From Devosia lucknowensis (GTDB lineage: Bacteria; Pseudomonadota; Alphaproteobacteria; Rhizobiales; Devosiaceae): a stretch of 64,000 nt of DNA. The translations under genes and the position numbers were made by a program. This document shows, one piece after another, positions 27,871 to 36,850 of this stretch (its first letter is position 1; the number at the start of each line of letters is the position of its first letter). The stretch covers positions 1,054,001 to 1,118,000 of the forward strand of contig NZ_FXWK01000002.1 in the NCBI RefSeq assembly GCF_900177655.1, given 5' to 3'. The notes under the pieces are model-generated. The model was not told where the DNA came from. It was given only the letters and a program-made list of their open reading frames with translations, and did not search any database.

Positions 27871-29112
27871 ATGGCCGGACCGGCAGCACGCAGGCAGTCT
27901 GTGGGTGTCAACGTGGGCGGGGTCATGGTGGGCGGCGGCGCTCCCGTGGTCGTCCAGTCCATGACCAATACCGACACGGCCGACATCGACGCGACGGTGA
28001 AGCAGGTGATGCAGCTGGCGCGCGCCGGCTCGGAGATCGTGCGTATCACTGTCGACCGCGACGAGAGCGCCGCGGCCGTTCCCATCATCCGCGATCGCCT
28101 CGCCTTCATGGGCTATGACGTGCCCTTGGTCGGCGACTTCCACTATATCGGCCACAAGCTTCTCACCGACCATCCCGCCTGCGCCGAGGCGCTCGCCAAG
28201 TATCGGATCAATCCGGGCAATGTGGGGTTCAAGGCCAAGCGCGATACCCAGTTCGCGACCCTGATCGAGATTGCAAACCGCTACGACAAGCCGGTGCGGA
28301 TCGGGGTCAATTGGGGTTCGCTCGACGAGGAACTGCTCACCCGGCTGATGGACGAGAACGCTGGCTCCGCCACCCCAATTTCGGCGGCCGCGGTGCAGCG
28401 TGAGGCCATCATCCAGTCGGCGCTGCTGTCCGCTGCCCGCGCCGAGGAACTGGGCATGCGCCGCAACCAGATTTTGCTTTCGACCAAGGTGTCGGATGTT
28501 CAGCATCTTATCGCGGTCTATCAGGACCTGGCCGCGCGTTGCGATTATGCGCTGCATCTCGGTTTGACCGAAGCCGGCATGGGCTCAAAGGGCATTGTCG
28601 CGTCCTCGGCGGCTTTGGGCATTCTGTTGCAGCAGGGTATTGGCGACACGATCCGCATTTCGCTGACGCCTGAGCCGGGCGGCGATCGGACAACGGAAGT
28701 GAAAGTCGCGCAGGAATTGCTGCAGACCATGGGCTTCCGCCAGTTCCTGCCGGTCGTGGCCGCCTGTCCGGGGTGTGGACGCACCACGTCCACCACCTTT
28801 CAGACACTGGCCAAGGATATCCAGGATCACCTCAATACCTCGATGCCGGAATGGCGCGAGCGCTATCCCGGGGTCGAAACGCTGTCGGTGGCGGTGATGG
28901 GTTGCATCGTCAACGGTCCGGGCGAAAGCAAGCACGCCAATATCGGCATTTCGCTTCCGGGCACGGGGGAAACCCCCGCTGCGCCCGTCTTCGTCGATGG
29001 TGAAAAGGTCGCGACGCTGCGTGGCGCCGACGTCGCCGACCAGTTCAAGGTGATGGTGGCCGACTATATCGAGCGCAAGTTCGGCAGCGGCCGGCAGAAC
29101 GCTGCCGAATGA
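27871..29112 (+). CDS. ispG: 4-hydroxy-3-methylbut-2-enyl diphosphate synthase
   Basis: The iron-sulfur enzyme of the penultimate step of the MEP isoprenoid pathway, 413 residues. Visible motifs are [13 protein letters not shown] at the N-terminus, the Cys pair in [12 protein letters not shown], and the third cluster Cys in [11 protein letters not shown] near the C-terminus. The ATG at 27871 has GAGG 7 bases upstream and gives the usual length; the frame is open further upstream without conserved sequence. A 28-residue membrane peptide begins at its stop codon (ATGA). Confidence 0.95.
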   Translation: MAGPAARRQSVGVNVGGVMVGGGAPVVVQSMTNTDTADIDATVKQVMQLARAGSEIVRITVDRDESAAAVPIIRDRLAFMGYDVPLVGDFHYIGHKLLTDHPACAEALAKYRINPGNVGFKAKRDTQFATLIEIANRYDKPVRIGVNWGSLDEELLTRLMDENAGSATPISAAAVQREAIIQSALLSAARAEELGMRRNQILLSTKVSDVQHLIAVYQDLAARCDYALHLGLTEAGMGSKGIVASSAALGILLQQGIGDTIRISLTPEPGGDRTTEVKVAQELLQTMGFRQFLPVVAACPGCGRTTSTTFQTLAKDIQDHLNTSMPEWRERYPGVETLSVAVMGCIVNGPGESKHANIGISLPGTGETPAAPVFVDGEKVATLRGADVADQFKVMVADYIERKFGSGRQNAAE

Positions 29113-29195
29113 ACGAGCGCAACACGCGACGCCTGTTCTGGCTGGCCATGCTGATCATCGTGCTCGGCGGTCTGAAGCTTATGGGCCAGATTTAG
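29109..29195 (+). CDS. 28-residue single-pass membrane peptide overlapping the ispG stop
   Basis: A short open frame whose ATG overlaps the ispG stop as ATGA. It encodes a basic N-terminus (MNERNTRR), a hydrophobic helix of about 15-17 residues ([17 protein letters not shown]) and GQI. Positive-inside charge and translational coupling to ispG favour a real peptide. Its stop TAG overlaps the stop of the convergent gene at 29192. It resembles short one-helix proteins left out of many annotations. No function is known; it could also be chance. Confidence 0.5.
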   Translation: MNERNTRRLFWLAMLIIVLGGLKLMGQI

Positions 29196-29497
29196 CCCTG
29201 TTGCGCCGCGACTGGCGTTACCGTCACCTCGAGCTCGCCGCCGATCTCCACGGCCTTGGTCTTCTTGTCGAAGACGCAGACAATGCTCGCCGTTTCACCC
29301 GACACGATGGCAAGGCCGTAGTTTTCGCTGCCGAACGGGTCCACGGTGACGGTGGCATCGGGCAGCATCTCGGCGGTTGCCGCACGGCAGCCTTCTTCCA
29401 CCTCGGCTGCAAATTCTGCCCAGGCATCGTCGGACGACGCCGTGGCGGCAGAGATGGCGGAGAGGGTGATGACGAGAGCGGCGATGGGCTTGAGCAT
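29192..29497 (-). CDS. Secreted hypothetical protein
   Basis: A 101-residue protein with a signal peptide (MLKPIAALVITLSAISAATAS) and an acidic mature part with two Cys residues (EEGCRAAT and IVCVFDKKTK) that may form a disulfide in the periplasm. The second half looks like beta strands (NYGLAIVSGETASIVCVFD). I do not recognise the family. Its stop shares TTAG with the convergent 28-residue gene. Confidence 0.75.
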   Translation of the reverse strand: MLKPIAALVITLSAISAATASSDDAWAEFAAEVEEGCRAATAEMLPDATVTVDPFGSENYGLAIVSGETASIVCVFDKKTKAVEIGGELEVTVTPVAAQQG

Positions 29498-29536
29498 GGT
29501 CTATCCTTTTGGTCTTACCTTTCGATAAGCGCGCAA

Positions 29537-29965
29537 TCAGGCATTTTGTTGCCACTCGGGCAGCGGGAAAACCCGATCATAGGCCCAGTTAAAGACCAGC
29601 GCGTAGATCATGTAGAAGAGCGCGAAGGCCAGATCCATGACGAAGGCCTGCCAGAGCGTGATGCCCAGATAAAGGGCGATCAGCGGCATCAGCATCATCA
29701 GCAGCCCAAGCTCGAACAGCACGGCATGAAGGATACGGATGGGGCCGGACTTGAGGGTCGTGCCTTTCAGCCGGTTCATCGCCTTGTCGAAGCCGAGGTT
29801 ATAGACGTAGTTCCAGAGCATCGCGACGGTGGCGCTGCCCACGACGATGACGGCGCTGTCGCCGGCATGCATGTGGAAGGCGAAGGCCGCCAGCGGCGTG
29901 GCGATCAGGATGCCGATGAACTCGAAGGAAATGGCGTGGCGGATGCGGTCGGCAGTGGTGCGCAT
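29537..29965 (-). CDS. PACE family multidrug efflux protein
   Basis: A 142-residue membrane protein with four predicted helices, arranged as two similar halves (bacterial transmembrane pair): RIRHAISFEFIGILIATPLA and RILHAVLFELGLLMMLMPLI. The pattern RxxHAxxFE in each half, with its membrane-embedded Glu, is the hallmark of PACE transporters such as AceI, which export biocides like chlorhexidine and short diamines in exchange for protons. The real substrate here is unknown. It stands alone. Confidence 0.9.
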   Translation of the reverse strand: MRTTADRIRHAISFEFIGILIATPLAAFAFHMHAGDSAVIVVGSATVAMLWNYVYNLGFDKAMNRLKGTTLKSGPIRILHAVLFELGLLMMLMPLIALYLGITLWQAFVMDLAFALFYMIYALVFNWAYDRVFPLPEWQQNA

Positions 29966-30036
29966 GGAATTCTCCTATGAATTCCGGGCCGTCCCGAACG
30001 TTTGCCCAAAGTGGGGGAGGCCGTCCTCGCAGCCAG

Positions 30037-30726
30037 TCATATAGGTCGGGAGCGATTTCCCGGCAAGGGTCCCGAGACATTGCCGCCATGCCCCGGCCGC
30101 AAGGCAAAAACGCCCGCCTTGACGGGCTCTCTGCCGCCCATGTCGGGCACGGCATAGTCGGCGATGGGTTGGAGGTGCTCCCGCGGCAGGTCTCGGCGGT
30201 ACGGGTCACCCACAAGAACCGGCGTTCCAGCGTCTGCGGTGCGCCGAAGCAGCGGCAGGGTCTGCGCCACGACGTCTGCCGTGTAGAAGACGTCTCCGGC
30301 GAGGACGAGGTCGACATCGGGCCAGACCGGCGCATGCCAGAGCGTCACATCGACATGGTTGGCTGCGGCATTGAGGCCGATGGCTACCTGTGCGATCGGG
30401 TCGGGCTCGACCGCATAAACCCGTGCCGCGCCTGCCTTGAGTGCGGCGATGGCGACGAGGCCCGAGCCGGCGCCGAAGTCGAGCACGGTCTTGCCTGCCA
30501 CCGCTTCACGGTGGTCGCGCAGATAAATGGCCAGCGCTGCCCCGCCGCCCCAGGCATAGGCCCAATAGGGCGGCGCGGCATCGAGACCCTCCGCCACCAG
30601 CCAGCTGTTGAGCCCGGTCTGCGGGGTGGGTGTGTAGAGCCTGATTTCAGGGCAAAAGGGGAGCGTGCGCAGTTCCATGCGCTCACGGATGAAAGGCGCT
30701 GCGCTCTTCAGTCCGGGAGCTGGCAC
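30037..30726 (-). CDS. ETF-beta lysine methyltransferase-like protein
   Basis: A 229-residue class I methyltransferase. Motif I is TVLDFGAGSGLVAIAALKAG near residues 79-98, the acidic end of strand two is YAVEPDP, and post-I is VDLVLAGDVFY. The N-terminal FIRE...CPEIRLY and PPYWAYAWGGGAALAIYL match the bacterial relatives of the electron-transfer flavoprotein beta-subunit lysine methyltransferase. The GTG at 30726 is kept since it includes the conserved N-terminus, giving a 19-base overlap with the upstream deacylase gene; ATG 30678 is the alternative. Other protein substrates are possible. Confidence 0.8.
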   Translation of the reverse strand: MPAPGLKSAAPFIRERMELRTLPFCPEIRLYTPTPQTGLNSWLVAEGLDAAPPYWAYAWGGGAALAIYLRDHREAVAGKTVLDFGAGSGLVAIAALKAGAARVYAVEPDPIAQVAIGLNAAANHVDVTLWHAPVWPDVDLVLAGDVFYTADVVAQTLPLLRRTADAGTPVLVGDPYRRDLPREHLQPIADYAVPDMGGREPVKAGVFALRPGHGGNVSGPLPGNRSRPI

Positions 30727-31175
30727 GCATCTACCCAGGTGTTGCCGCAGAGTTCGGCGAGGCGGTCGACGCTCAGTTTCACCGAGGCATGGGTGTCGCC
30801 GCCGGCGGGAATGACGAAGTCATAAATCTTCAGCGAGGTGTCGAGATAGATCGGCAGCGGTGCGGGCAGGCCGAAGGGGCAGACGCCGCCCACCTGATGG
30901 CTCGTGAGGCGCAGCACATCCTCGGCGCCCAGCATGCGTGGGCGTCCACCGAATGCGCTCTTGGATTTGGCATTGTCCAGCCGCGCATCGCCGCGCGTCA
31001 CGAGCAGGACTTCCTCGTCGCGCACCCGTATGCAGAGCGTCTTGGCAATCTGGCCGGGCTCAACCCCGTGCACGGCGGCAGCCAGCTGCACAGTGGCGGT
31101 GGAGTCATCCGTCACGATGACAGCAAGGTCGGGGGCGCGGGCGTCGAGGTCGGCTTGGACGGAGGCAAGGCTCAT
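30708..31175 (-). CDS. YbaK/EbsC family aminoacyl-tRNA deacylase
   Basis: A 155-residue trans-editing protein of the ProX/YbaK type, which removes mischarged amino acids from tRNA. Conserved features are the Lys in IAKTLCIRV, the ALARLDNAK-like stretch GDARLDNAKSK, and the GGVCPFGLP motif near residues 96-104. Substrate (Cys- or Ala-tRNA-Pro, or another) is not clear from sequence. It overlaps the methyltransferase downstream and is co-transcribed with it. Confidence 0.88.
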   Translation of the reverse strand: MSLASVQADLDARAPDLAVIVTDDSTATVQLAAAVHGVEPGQIAKTLCIRVRDEEVLLVTRGDARLDNAKSKSAFGGRPRMLGAEDVLRLTSHQVGGVCPFGLPAPLPIYLDTSLKIYDFVIPAGGDTHASVKLSVDRLAELCGNTWVDACQLPD

Positions 31176-31269
31176 GAAGTGGTCCTGGAACGGTCTTTCT
31201 CAATATGCACGGTGGCGCCCTCGAGCTCGACCCGAGGGCACCCGCCACCAGCGCATTCCTTGCAGCTGG

Positions 31270-31290
31270 CCCTCGGATCAAGTCCGAGGG
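31270..31290. repeat. Intergenic palindrome between ybaK-like and MOSC genes
   Basis: Perfect 8-bp arms CCCTCGGA and TCCGAGGG with a TCAAG loop. It sits in the 148-base gap between two genes of the same strand and resembles the GATCAAGTC-centred palindromes scattered in related genomes. It may also end transcription of the MOSC gene. Confidence 0.6.
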
Positions 31291-31323
31291 CGGAACTGTG
31301 GTTGGGGTCAGTGCGATCACCCC

Positions 31324-31962
31324 TCAAAACAGATCCGCCAGTCTGGTCTCATATTTGAACCGCGTCTTTTCGCGGATCGGTGTGGTCAGCGCCCGGCGCA
31401 TGAAGTCGAGCGGGATGTCCTTGGTGACATCGAATGCCATGAGGTCGGATACGGTTATGCGCTCACCCGGATAGGGCGTGACGGCGACCGCATCGCCCGC
31501 CGTCACGGCGCCGGGCTGCAGTACGCGGCAATAGGCGCCGGGGCGGTTGGCCTTGTGGAAGCGCTTGACCCAGAACTTGTCGCCCATCTTGGCCGAAAAG
31601 GTCATGCAGGGCGTCCGATGATAGGTGACTTCGAGCACTGCATCGCCGATGGAGAACCGATCGCCGATCGCCGTCGAGGCGCTGGCTGCCCCTGAGATCA
31701 CGAGGTTTTCCCCGAATAGCCCCGGTGCTGGCGTGATGCCTTGGGTGGTCCACCAGTCGTAGTCGTCCTGGAAGTAGACATAGATGGCCTGGTCGCGCCC
31801 GCCATGGTGCTTGCGATCGAGGATGGCGTCATTCTCGATGCCCATCGCTCCGATCATCACCGGGCCAGCGACAGGCCGCTTGTTGATCCCGGTCAGCGGC
31901 CTGAAGTTGGGCAGGTGTTCGGCCTTGCCCACGCACACGGCGATCAGTTCGCCATTGCTCAT
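31324..31962 (-). CDS. MOSC domain protein, YiiM-like
   Basis: A 212-residue protein with the MOSC fold: GIENDAILDRKHHGGRDQAI (HGG motif), DWW, GLFGENLVISG and the conserved Cys in YHRTPCMTF. YiiM and related proteins carry a molybdenum cofactor and reduce N-hydroxylated compounds. The C-terminal tail of about 50 residues fits YiiM. Its ATG overlaps the stop of the farnesyl diphosphate synthase gene upstream (ATGA), so the two are coupled, with no evident metabolic link. Confidence 0.88.
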   Translation of the reverse strand: MSNGELIAVCVGKAEHLPNFRPLTGINKRPVAGPVMIGAMGIENDAILDRKHHGGRDQAIYVYFQDDYDWWTTQGITPAPGLFGENLVISGAASASTAIGDRFSIGDAVLEVTYHRTPCMTFSAKMGDKFWVKRFHKANRPGAYCRVLQPGAVTAGDAVAVTPYPGERITVSDLMAFDVTKDIPLDFMRRALTTPIREKTRFKYETRLADLF

Positions 31963-32861
31963 TTCTGCCTCGTCGCGAAGTAGCGGGCGGTGGCGCGCAG
32001 ACCGTCGGCTTTCGGGCCGAAGGTGCGCAGGGCAATCAGAGCTTCGTTGACGATGCCATCGAGCATCTTTCGTGCGCCGTCCACGCCCAGGCGGCTGACG
32101 ACGGTCTGCTTGCCCAGCGCCGCATCCTTTCCGGTCGCCTTGCCCATGGCTTCGGGCGTGGCCGTCACGTCCAGGATATCGTCGGCCAGCTGGAAGGCGC
32201 GACCTGCCGCTTCCGCATAGGCGGTCAGCGCGGACAGCGCCCGCGGCTCGGCTCCGCCCAGAATGGCGCCCATGCGGACGGAGGCGCGAATGAGGGCGCC
32301 GGTCTTCATCGCCTGCATCACGGCGATGTCACCCTCGGAAAAGCCCCCCTTTTCGCCTTCGATGTCGCGCATCTGCCCGCCGACCATGCCGCCTGCGCCA
32401 CTGCCCGCGGCCAGTTCGGCGACGAGACGGATACGCGTCTCTGCCGCGGGGTGGCAGGCGGGGTCGGCCAGCACGGCGAAGGCATGAGTGAGAAGGGCAT
32501 CGCCGGCGAGGATTGCCGTGGCCTCGTCATAGGCCTTGTGCACGGTGGGGCGGCCGCGCCGCAGATCGTCGTCGTCCATGGCGGGCAGGTCGTCGTGGAT
32601 CAGCGAGTAGCAATGCACCATTTCCACTGCCAAGCCGGGCTGCAGGCTCGCTTCGCGCGGGACCGAAAAGATGGCTGCCGCCTGCCGCACCAGCAAGGGG
32701 CGGAGCCGCTTGCCGCCTTCGAGCGCTCCATGCCGCATGGCCGCAATCACGCGGTCCGCGGCAGGGCCAGGCCCCGATAGCCGGGCGCCGGTCAGATAGT
32801 CGGAAAGCCCGGCCTCGACGGATCGGGCACAATCGGCACTGTCGGCGGAAAAATCATACAT
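31959..32861 (-). CDS. ispA: Farnesyl diphosphate synthase / polyprenyl synthetase
   Basis: A 300-residue trans-prenyltransferase that adds isopentenyl diphosphate units to allylic diphosphates. Both Asp-rich motifs are present: DDLPAMDDDDL (first) and QLADDILD (second), with GKRLRP near the N-terminus. The short linker and length fit the C15-forming IspA group. The start MYDFSADS at 32861 is preferred to an upstream in-frame ATG at 32897 that would fall in the repeat-bearing gap. The ispG gene lies 3 kb away. Confidence 0.9.
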   Translation of the reverse strand: MYDFSADSADCARSVEAGLSDYLTGARLSGPGPAADRVIAAMRHGALEGGKRLRPLLVRQAAAIFSVPREASLQPGLAVEMVHCYSLIHDDLPAMDDDDLRRGRPTVHKAYDEATAILAGDALLTHAFAVLADPACHPAAETRIRLVAELAAGSGAGGMVGGQMRDIEGEKGGFSEGDIAVMQAMKTGALIRASVRMGAILGGAEPRALSALTAYAEAAGRAFQLADDILDVTATPEAMGKATGKDAALGKQTVVSRLGVDGARKMLDGIVNEALIALRTFGPKADGLRATARYFATRQK

Positions 32862-32898
32862 GGCAATGTTGCTAGCCGGTCGTCCCAACCGGGGCAAT

Positions 32899-33034
32899 AC
32901 CCCTCACCCGTCTTGGCCTTGGGCCAAGCCATCCTCTCCCACAAAGGACGAGGGGAGGGCCGATGCGTGGTCAGGCACAGAGCCACCTCTTCTCCCCTCG
33001 TGGGAGAAGGTGCCCTCAGGGCGGATGAGGGGGT
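32899..33034. repeat. Two intergenic repeat copies between ispA and mtgA
   Basis: Two related palindromic units occur: around 32899-32957 (CCCCTCACCCG ... CCTCTCCC ... GAGGGGAGG) and 32989-33034 (CTTCTCCC / GGGAGAAG followed by GGATGAGGGGG). They belong to the same family as units near 41538, 50103, 50173 and 53579. The 207-base gap holds these and, presumably, the promoters of the two divergent genes. Confidence 0.7.
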
Positions 33035-33068
33035 TGCCACGCCGGCCACCGCCCGTCATGAAGTCTCA

Positions 33069-33776
33069 ATGGCGCGACGCAAAACCATCTGGCGATTTTT
33101 ACGCCTTCCCCTCACCGTGCTGGCCATTCTTGTCGCCATTCCGCTCGTCTTGACGCCGGTTTATCTGGTGGTGCAGCCCGTCTCGGTCCCCATGCTCACC
33201 CGCATGCTCACCGGACAGCCCGTGACCCGGACCTGGCGTGACATCGACGCGGTTTCCGATCGCCTGAAGGCTGCGGTCATTCTTTCCGAGGATGGTCAAT
33301 TCTGCCGCCACTGGGGGATCGACGTTGCCGCGCTGAGGCAGGAGGTCGACAATTACCTTTCCGGACGCGAGGCCAGGGGCGCGTCGACGCTCACCATGCA
33401 GGTCGCGCGAAATCTCTTTCTCTGGAATGGCCAGAGCCCGGTGCGCAAGGCACTCGAAGTGCCGCTCGCGGCCTATATCGATCTTGTCATGCCCAAGAAG
33501 CGGATCATGGAAATCTACCTCAATATCGCCGAGTGGGGGCCGGACGGGGAGTTCGGCATCGCCGCGGGCAGCGCCCGCGCCTTCGGGCGCGAGCCGCAGA
33601 ACCTCGATTGGCCGACGGCGAGCCTTCTTGCCGTCACCCTGCCCAATCCCATCGTTCGCAATCCGGCGCGGCCCAATGCCGGGCTGTTGCGCGTTGCCGG
33701 CATTGTCGCGGACCGCGCCCGGCAGTACGGTGACCGCGCAGCCTGTGTGGGCAGGGACGGCCGGCTGGCGCTGTAG
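33069..33776 (+). CDS. mtgA: Monofunctional peptidoglycan transglycosylase
   Basis: A 235-residue inner-membrane glycosyltransferase of family GT51 that polymerises lipid II into glycan strands in the periplasm. One N-terminal membrane anchor (about 11-37) is followed by the GT51 motifs: ILSEDGQFCRHWG with catalytic Glu74, RGASTLTMQVARNLFL, RKALEVPLA and KKRIMEIYLNIAEWG. There is no transpeptidase domain. The ATG at 33069 is chosen because upstream in-frame sequence is the intergenic repeat. Confidence 0.95.
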   Translation: MARRKTIWRFLRLPLTVLAILVAIPLVLTPVYLVVQPVSVPMLTRMLTGQPVTRTWRDIDAVSDRLKAAVILSEDGQFCRHWGIDVAALRQEVDNYLSGREARGASTLTMQVARNLFLWNGQSPVRKALEVPLAAYIDLVMPKKRIMEIYLNIAEWGPDGEFGIAAGSARAFGREPQNLDWPTASLLAVTLPNPIVRNPARPNAGLLRVAGIVADRARQYGDRAACVGRDGRLAL

Positions 33777-33905
33777 CGGGGAAACCCGTGCAAAAACCCC
33801 TAGCCAAGGCCGTCGTTCTCCTCTATAGACCCCACCAATCCTGACAGAGACATGTCTCTGGCCGCTCCTGGCGGCGCAACGATTTTGATTTTCGGAGTAC
33901 CGACC

Positions 33906-34085
33906 ATGGCAGTGCCAAAACGCAAGACCTCGCCGATGAAGCGCGGTTTCCGTCGCTCGGCCGACGCGATTGCCAACCCCACCTATGTCGAAGACAAGGA
34001 TTCGGGTGAGCTGCGTCGTCCGCATCACGTCGATCTCAAGACCGGCATGTATCGCGGTCGCCAGATCCTCGCGGCAAAGAACTAA
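33906..34085 (+). CDS. rpmF: 50S ribosomal protein L32
   Basis: A 59-residue ribosomal protein beginning [20 protein letters not shown], typical of the alphaproteobacterial L32 without zinc-binding Cys residues. The ATG at 33906 gives the canonical N-terminus; an in-frame ATG at 33852 would add 18 non-conserved residues. It is expressed alone between mtgA and fumC and has its own strong terminator. Confidence 0.97.
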   Translation: MAVPKRKTSPMKRGFRRSADAIANPTYVEDKDSGELRRPHHVDLKTGMYRGRQILAAKN

Positions 34086-34128
34086 GCCGAAAGGCTGTTT
34101 GGCGCAGATGCGCTTTATCTGATATTCG

Positions 34129-34166
34129 ACGGCCGGCCCCCAAAAGGGTCGGCCGTTTTGTTTTTT
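34129..34166 (+). terminator. Rho-independent terminator of rpmF
   Basis: Arms ACGGCCGGCCC and GGGTCGGCCGT (11 bp with one G-T pair) around a 6-base loop are followed by TTTGTTTTTT. Starts 43 bases after the rpmF stop. Confidence 0.92.
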
Positions 34167-34206
34167 CCGCCGCCATGAGAAGCGGCCAAACCGGAGCCAA
34201 GGGCAT

Positions 34207-35607
34207 ATGAGCACGCGCGTCGAATCGGACACCATGGGGCAGATCGAGGTTCCGAACGATAAGTATTACGGCGCGCAGACCGCCCGCTCCTTGATGAATT
34301 TCGATATCGGCGGGGAGAAGATGCCCACCGAGATCATCAGGGCCTTCGGCATTCTCAAGAAGGCCGCGGCGCTGGCCAACCACAAGCTCGGCCTCATGGA
34401 CGAAGCCACCCGCGACCTCGTGGTATCAGCCGCCGATGAGGTGATCGAAGGCAAGCTCGCCGATCACTTCCCGCTCGTCGTCTGGCAGACCGGCTCGGGC
34501 ACGCAGTCCAACATGAATGTCAACGAGGTCATTTCCAACCGCGCCATCGAAATGGCCGGCGGCACCATGGGCTCGAAAAAGCCCGTGCATCCCAATGACC
34601 ACGTCAACATGAGCCAGTCGTCCAACGACACCTATCCCACGGCCATGCACATCGCCGCGGTCGAGGCCGTCGAAGGCTATCTCTACGAACGCGTCGAATT
34701 GCTGCGCAACACGCTCCACGCCAAGTCGGAAGAGTACATGGACGTGGTCAAGATCGGCCGTACGCACCTGCAGGACGCGACGCCGCTGACGCTGGGTCAG
34801 GAGATCTCGGGCTGGGTGGCGCAGATCGACTATGCGCTCGACGCCATCAAGAAGACCATGCCGCAATTGAAGGAACTGGCGCTGGGCGGTACTGCCGTGG
34901 GCACTGGCCTCAATGCGCACCCCGACTATGCCGTGGCCGTGGCCAAGGAAATCGCTGACCTCACCGGTCGCGATTTCGTCACCGGGCCGAACAAGTTCGC
35001 GCTGCTGGCAGGGCACGATGCCTTTGTCGGCACTTCGGGCGCGCTGAAACAGCTCGCCGTCGCCTTCATGAAGATCGCCAACGACGTGCGCTGGCTCGCC
35101 TCGGGTCCACGCTCGGGCCTGGGTGAAATCACCATTCCGGAGAACGAGCCGGGCTCGTCGATCATGCCGGGCAAGGTCAATCCGACCCAGTCCGAAGCCA
35201 TGACCATGGTTGTCGCCCAGGTCATGGGCAACGACGCCGCCATCGGCTTTGCCGCATCGCAGGGCAATTTCGAGCTCAACGTCTTCAAGCCCGTCATCGC
35301 CTACAATTTCCTGCAAACCGTGCGCCTCCTCGCCGATGCAGCCAAGTCGTTCAACGACAATTGCGCCATTGGCATCGAGCCCGATCGCAAGCGCATCAAG
35401 CAGCTGGTCGATCAGTCGCTGATGCTGGTGACCGCGCTCAATCGCAAGATCGGCTACGACAACGCCGCCAAGATCGCCAAGACCGCGCACAAGAACGGCT
35501 CGACGCTCAAGGAAACCGCCATCGAGCTCGGTCTTCTCACCGCCGAGGAATTCGATGCCGAAGTGAAGCCCGAGCAGATGGTTGGACCGCTCAAGCTCAA
35601 GAAGTGA
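34207..35607 (+). CDS. fumC: Fumarate hydratase class II
   Basis: The iron-free fumarase of the TCA cycle, 466 residues, interconverting fumarate and malate. The superfamily signature [15 protein letters not shown] and the substrate loops [11 protein letters not shown] and [16 protein letters not shown] are intact. Length matches the tetrameric FumC group. ATG at 34207. Downstream it runs into an intergenic repeat that can double as a terminator. Confidence 0.97.
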   Translation: MSTRVESDTMGQIEVPNDKYYGAQTARSLMNFDIGGEKMPTEIIRAFGILKKAAALANHKLGLMDEATRDLVVSAADEVIEGKLADHFPLVVWQTGSGTQSNMNVNEVISNRAIEMAGGTMGSKKPVHPNDHVNMSQSSNDTYPTAMHIAAVEAVEGYLYERVELLRNTLHAKSEEYMDVVKIGRTHLQDATPLTLGQEISGWVAQIDYALDAIKKTMPQLKELALGGTAVGTGLNAHPDYAVAVAKEIADLTGRDFVTGPNKFALLAGHDAFVGTSGALKQLAVAFMKIANDVRWLASGPRSGLGEITIPENEPGSSIMPGKVNPTQSEAMTMVVAQVMGNDAAIGFAASQGNFELNVFKPVIAYNFLQTVRLLADAAKSFNDNCAIGIEPDRKRIKQLVDQSLMLVTALNRKIGYDNAAKIAKTAHKNGSTLKETAIELGLLTAEEFDAEVKPEQMVGPLKLKK

Positions 35608-35616
35608 GAAGCGTCA

Positions 35617-35658
35617 CTCTCCTCCCCCTTCTTCAGGGGGAGGCCAGGTAGGGGTGCC
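35617..35658. repeat. Intergenic repeat after fumC (CCTCCCCC family)
   Basis: Arms CCTCCCCC (35621-35628) and GGGGGAGG (35636-35643) with loop TTCTTCA, followed by CCAGGTAGGGGTG. The same unit occurs twice, inverted, at 47791-47907. Confidence 0.75.
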
Positions 35659-35714
35659 TCTGGCTACCGGCGCCCTTAATCGGCACCCTCGCCACTCGAG
35701 CGCAGCTCTCACTT

Positions 35715-35737
35715 GAACCTCGCCACTGGCGAGGTTC
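35715..35737 (-). terminator. Palindrome between the convergent fumC and VOC genes
   Basis: An 11-bp inverted repeat (GAACCTCGCCA and its complement around a single C) lies 14 bases beyond the stop of the minus-strand VOC gene. Stable stem, no T-run. Confidence 0.45.
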
Positions 35738-35751
35738 ACCCTGCGGGACGC

Positions 35752-36234
35752 TCAGGAGCCGCGTACCGCCGCTTCGATCTTGGCGACGTCGATCTTTTTC
35801 ATGCTCATCATGGCTTCGAAGGCGCGCTTGGCCGGCTCGCCGCCCTTCTGCATGGCTTCGCCCAGAACGCGGGGGGTGATCTGCCAGGAAATGCCCCATT
35901 TGTCCTTGCACCATCCGCACATGCTTTCCTCGCCGCCATTGCCGACGATGGCGTTCCAGTAGCGGTCGGTTTCTTCCTGGTCTTCGGTGGCGATCTGCAT
36001 TGAGAAGGCTTCCGAGTGCTTGAACGTCGGGCCGCCATTTAGGCCGATGCAGGGGATGCCCATGACGGTGAATTCCACGGTCAGAACCGCGCCGGCACTG
36101 GTCGAGGGATTGTCGCTGGGCGCGCGATAGACGCCGGTCACTTCCGTATCGGGGAAGGTCCGGGCGTAGAAATTGGCCGCTTCCTCCGCTTGCGTGTCAT
36201 ACCAGATGCAGATGGTGTTCTTGGCGAGAGCCAT
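35752..36234 (-). CDS. VOC family protein, PhnB-like
   Basis: A 160-residue protein with the vicinal-oxygen-chelate fold of the 3-demethylubiquinone-methyltransferase-like (PhnB-type) group: ICIWYDTQAEEAANFYARTF at the start, FTVMGIPCIGLNGGP, and CGWCKDKWGISWQITP. Members are widespread and mostly uncharacterised, despite the old methyltransferase name. The start is ATG 36234, giving MALAKNTI; upstream in-frame sequence lacks conservation. Confidence 0.88.
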   Translation of the reverse strand: MALAKNTICIWYDTQAEEAANFYARTFPDTEVTGVYRAPSDNPSTSAGAVLTVEFTVMGIPCIGLNGGPTFKHSEAFSMQIATEDQEETDRYWNAIVGNGGEESMCGWCKDKWGISWQITPRVLGEAMQKGGEPAKRAFEAMMSMKKIDVAKIEAAVRGS

Positions 36235-36391
36235 GTTGTGTCTCCTCTGATGTCGCCGTCCTGTTGAACGGTTTCCATCTTTCCGACGTTCGACCCTTCG
36301 CCATTTAAACAGCACCCGACATCAATTTCACGCCCTTCCGCATCACGATGGCCTCTGGCATGGTGCGCACACAAACCGGAGACCGGACGAC

Positions 36392-36844
36392 ATGACCGAA
36401 ACCGTTGTGATCCCGACGACCCACGCGACACGCCGGCGCGACAATGGCTTCATCGTCCCGCTGCTGGTCGTGCCGCTGGTGCTCTACAACCTCGTGGTCT
36501 TCCTGTTTTTCGGCGGCAATCCGGTCAACTGGGGCGCCGGGCTGTTTTCCATTCCCATGCCATCGGGCATGCCCTGGGCGGTGACGGCAGGCGACCTGCT
36601 TCTGGTGCTGGGCATCGTCATGCTCTTCATCGAAGTCCTGAAATCCACAGGTACGGCGCGCAATTCCATCATCGAGCACATGCTCTCCATGGTGGTCTTC
36701 GTGGTCTTCCTAGTCGAATTCCTGCTGGTGGGCGCAGCCTCCAGCTCGGTCTTCTTCCTGCTGATGGTGATGAGCCTGATCGATGTGGTCGCCGGCTTCA
36801 CGGTGTCGATCACCAGCGCCAGTCGCGACGTCTCAATGAACTGA
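36392..36844 (+). CDS. Hypothetical four-helix membrane protein
   Basis: A 150-residue integral membrane protein with about four hydrophobic helices (near 21-41, 63-83, 95-115 and 118-138), a short charged N-terminus (TTHATRRRDNG) and a Ser-rich tail. GGAGACC stands before the ATG. I have seen similar small proteins in Hyphomicrobiales but no function is established. It is convergent with the 90-residue gene at 36851, with 6 bases between stops. Confidence 0.8.
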   Translation: MTETVVIPTTHATRRRDNGFIVPLLVVPLVLYNLVVFLFFGGNPVNWGAGLFSIPMPSGMPWAVTAGDLLLVLGIVMLFIEVLKSTGTARNSIIEHMLSMVVFVVFLVEFLLVGAASSSVFFLLMVMSLIDVVAGFTVSITSASRDVSMN

Positions 36845-36850
36845 GGTCGC

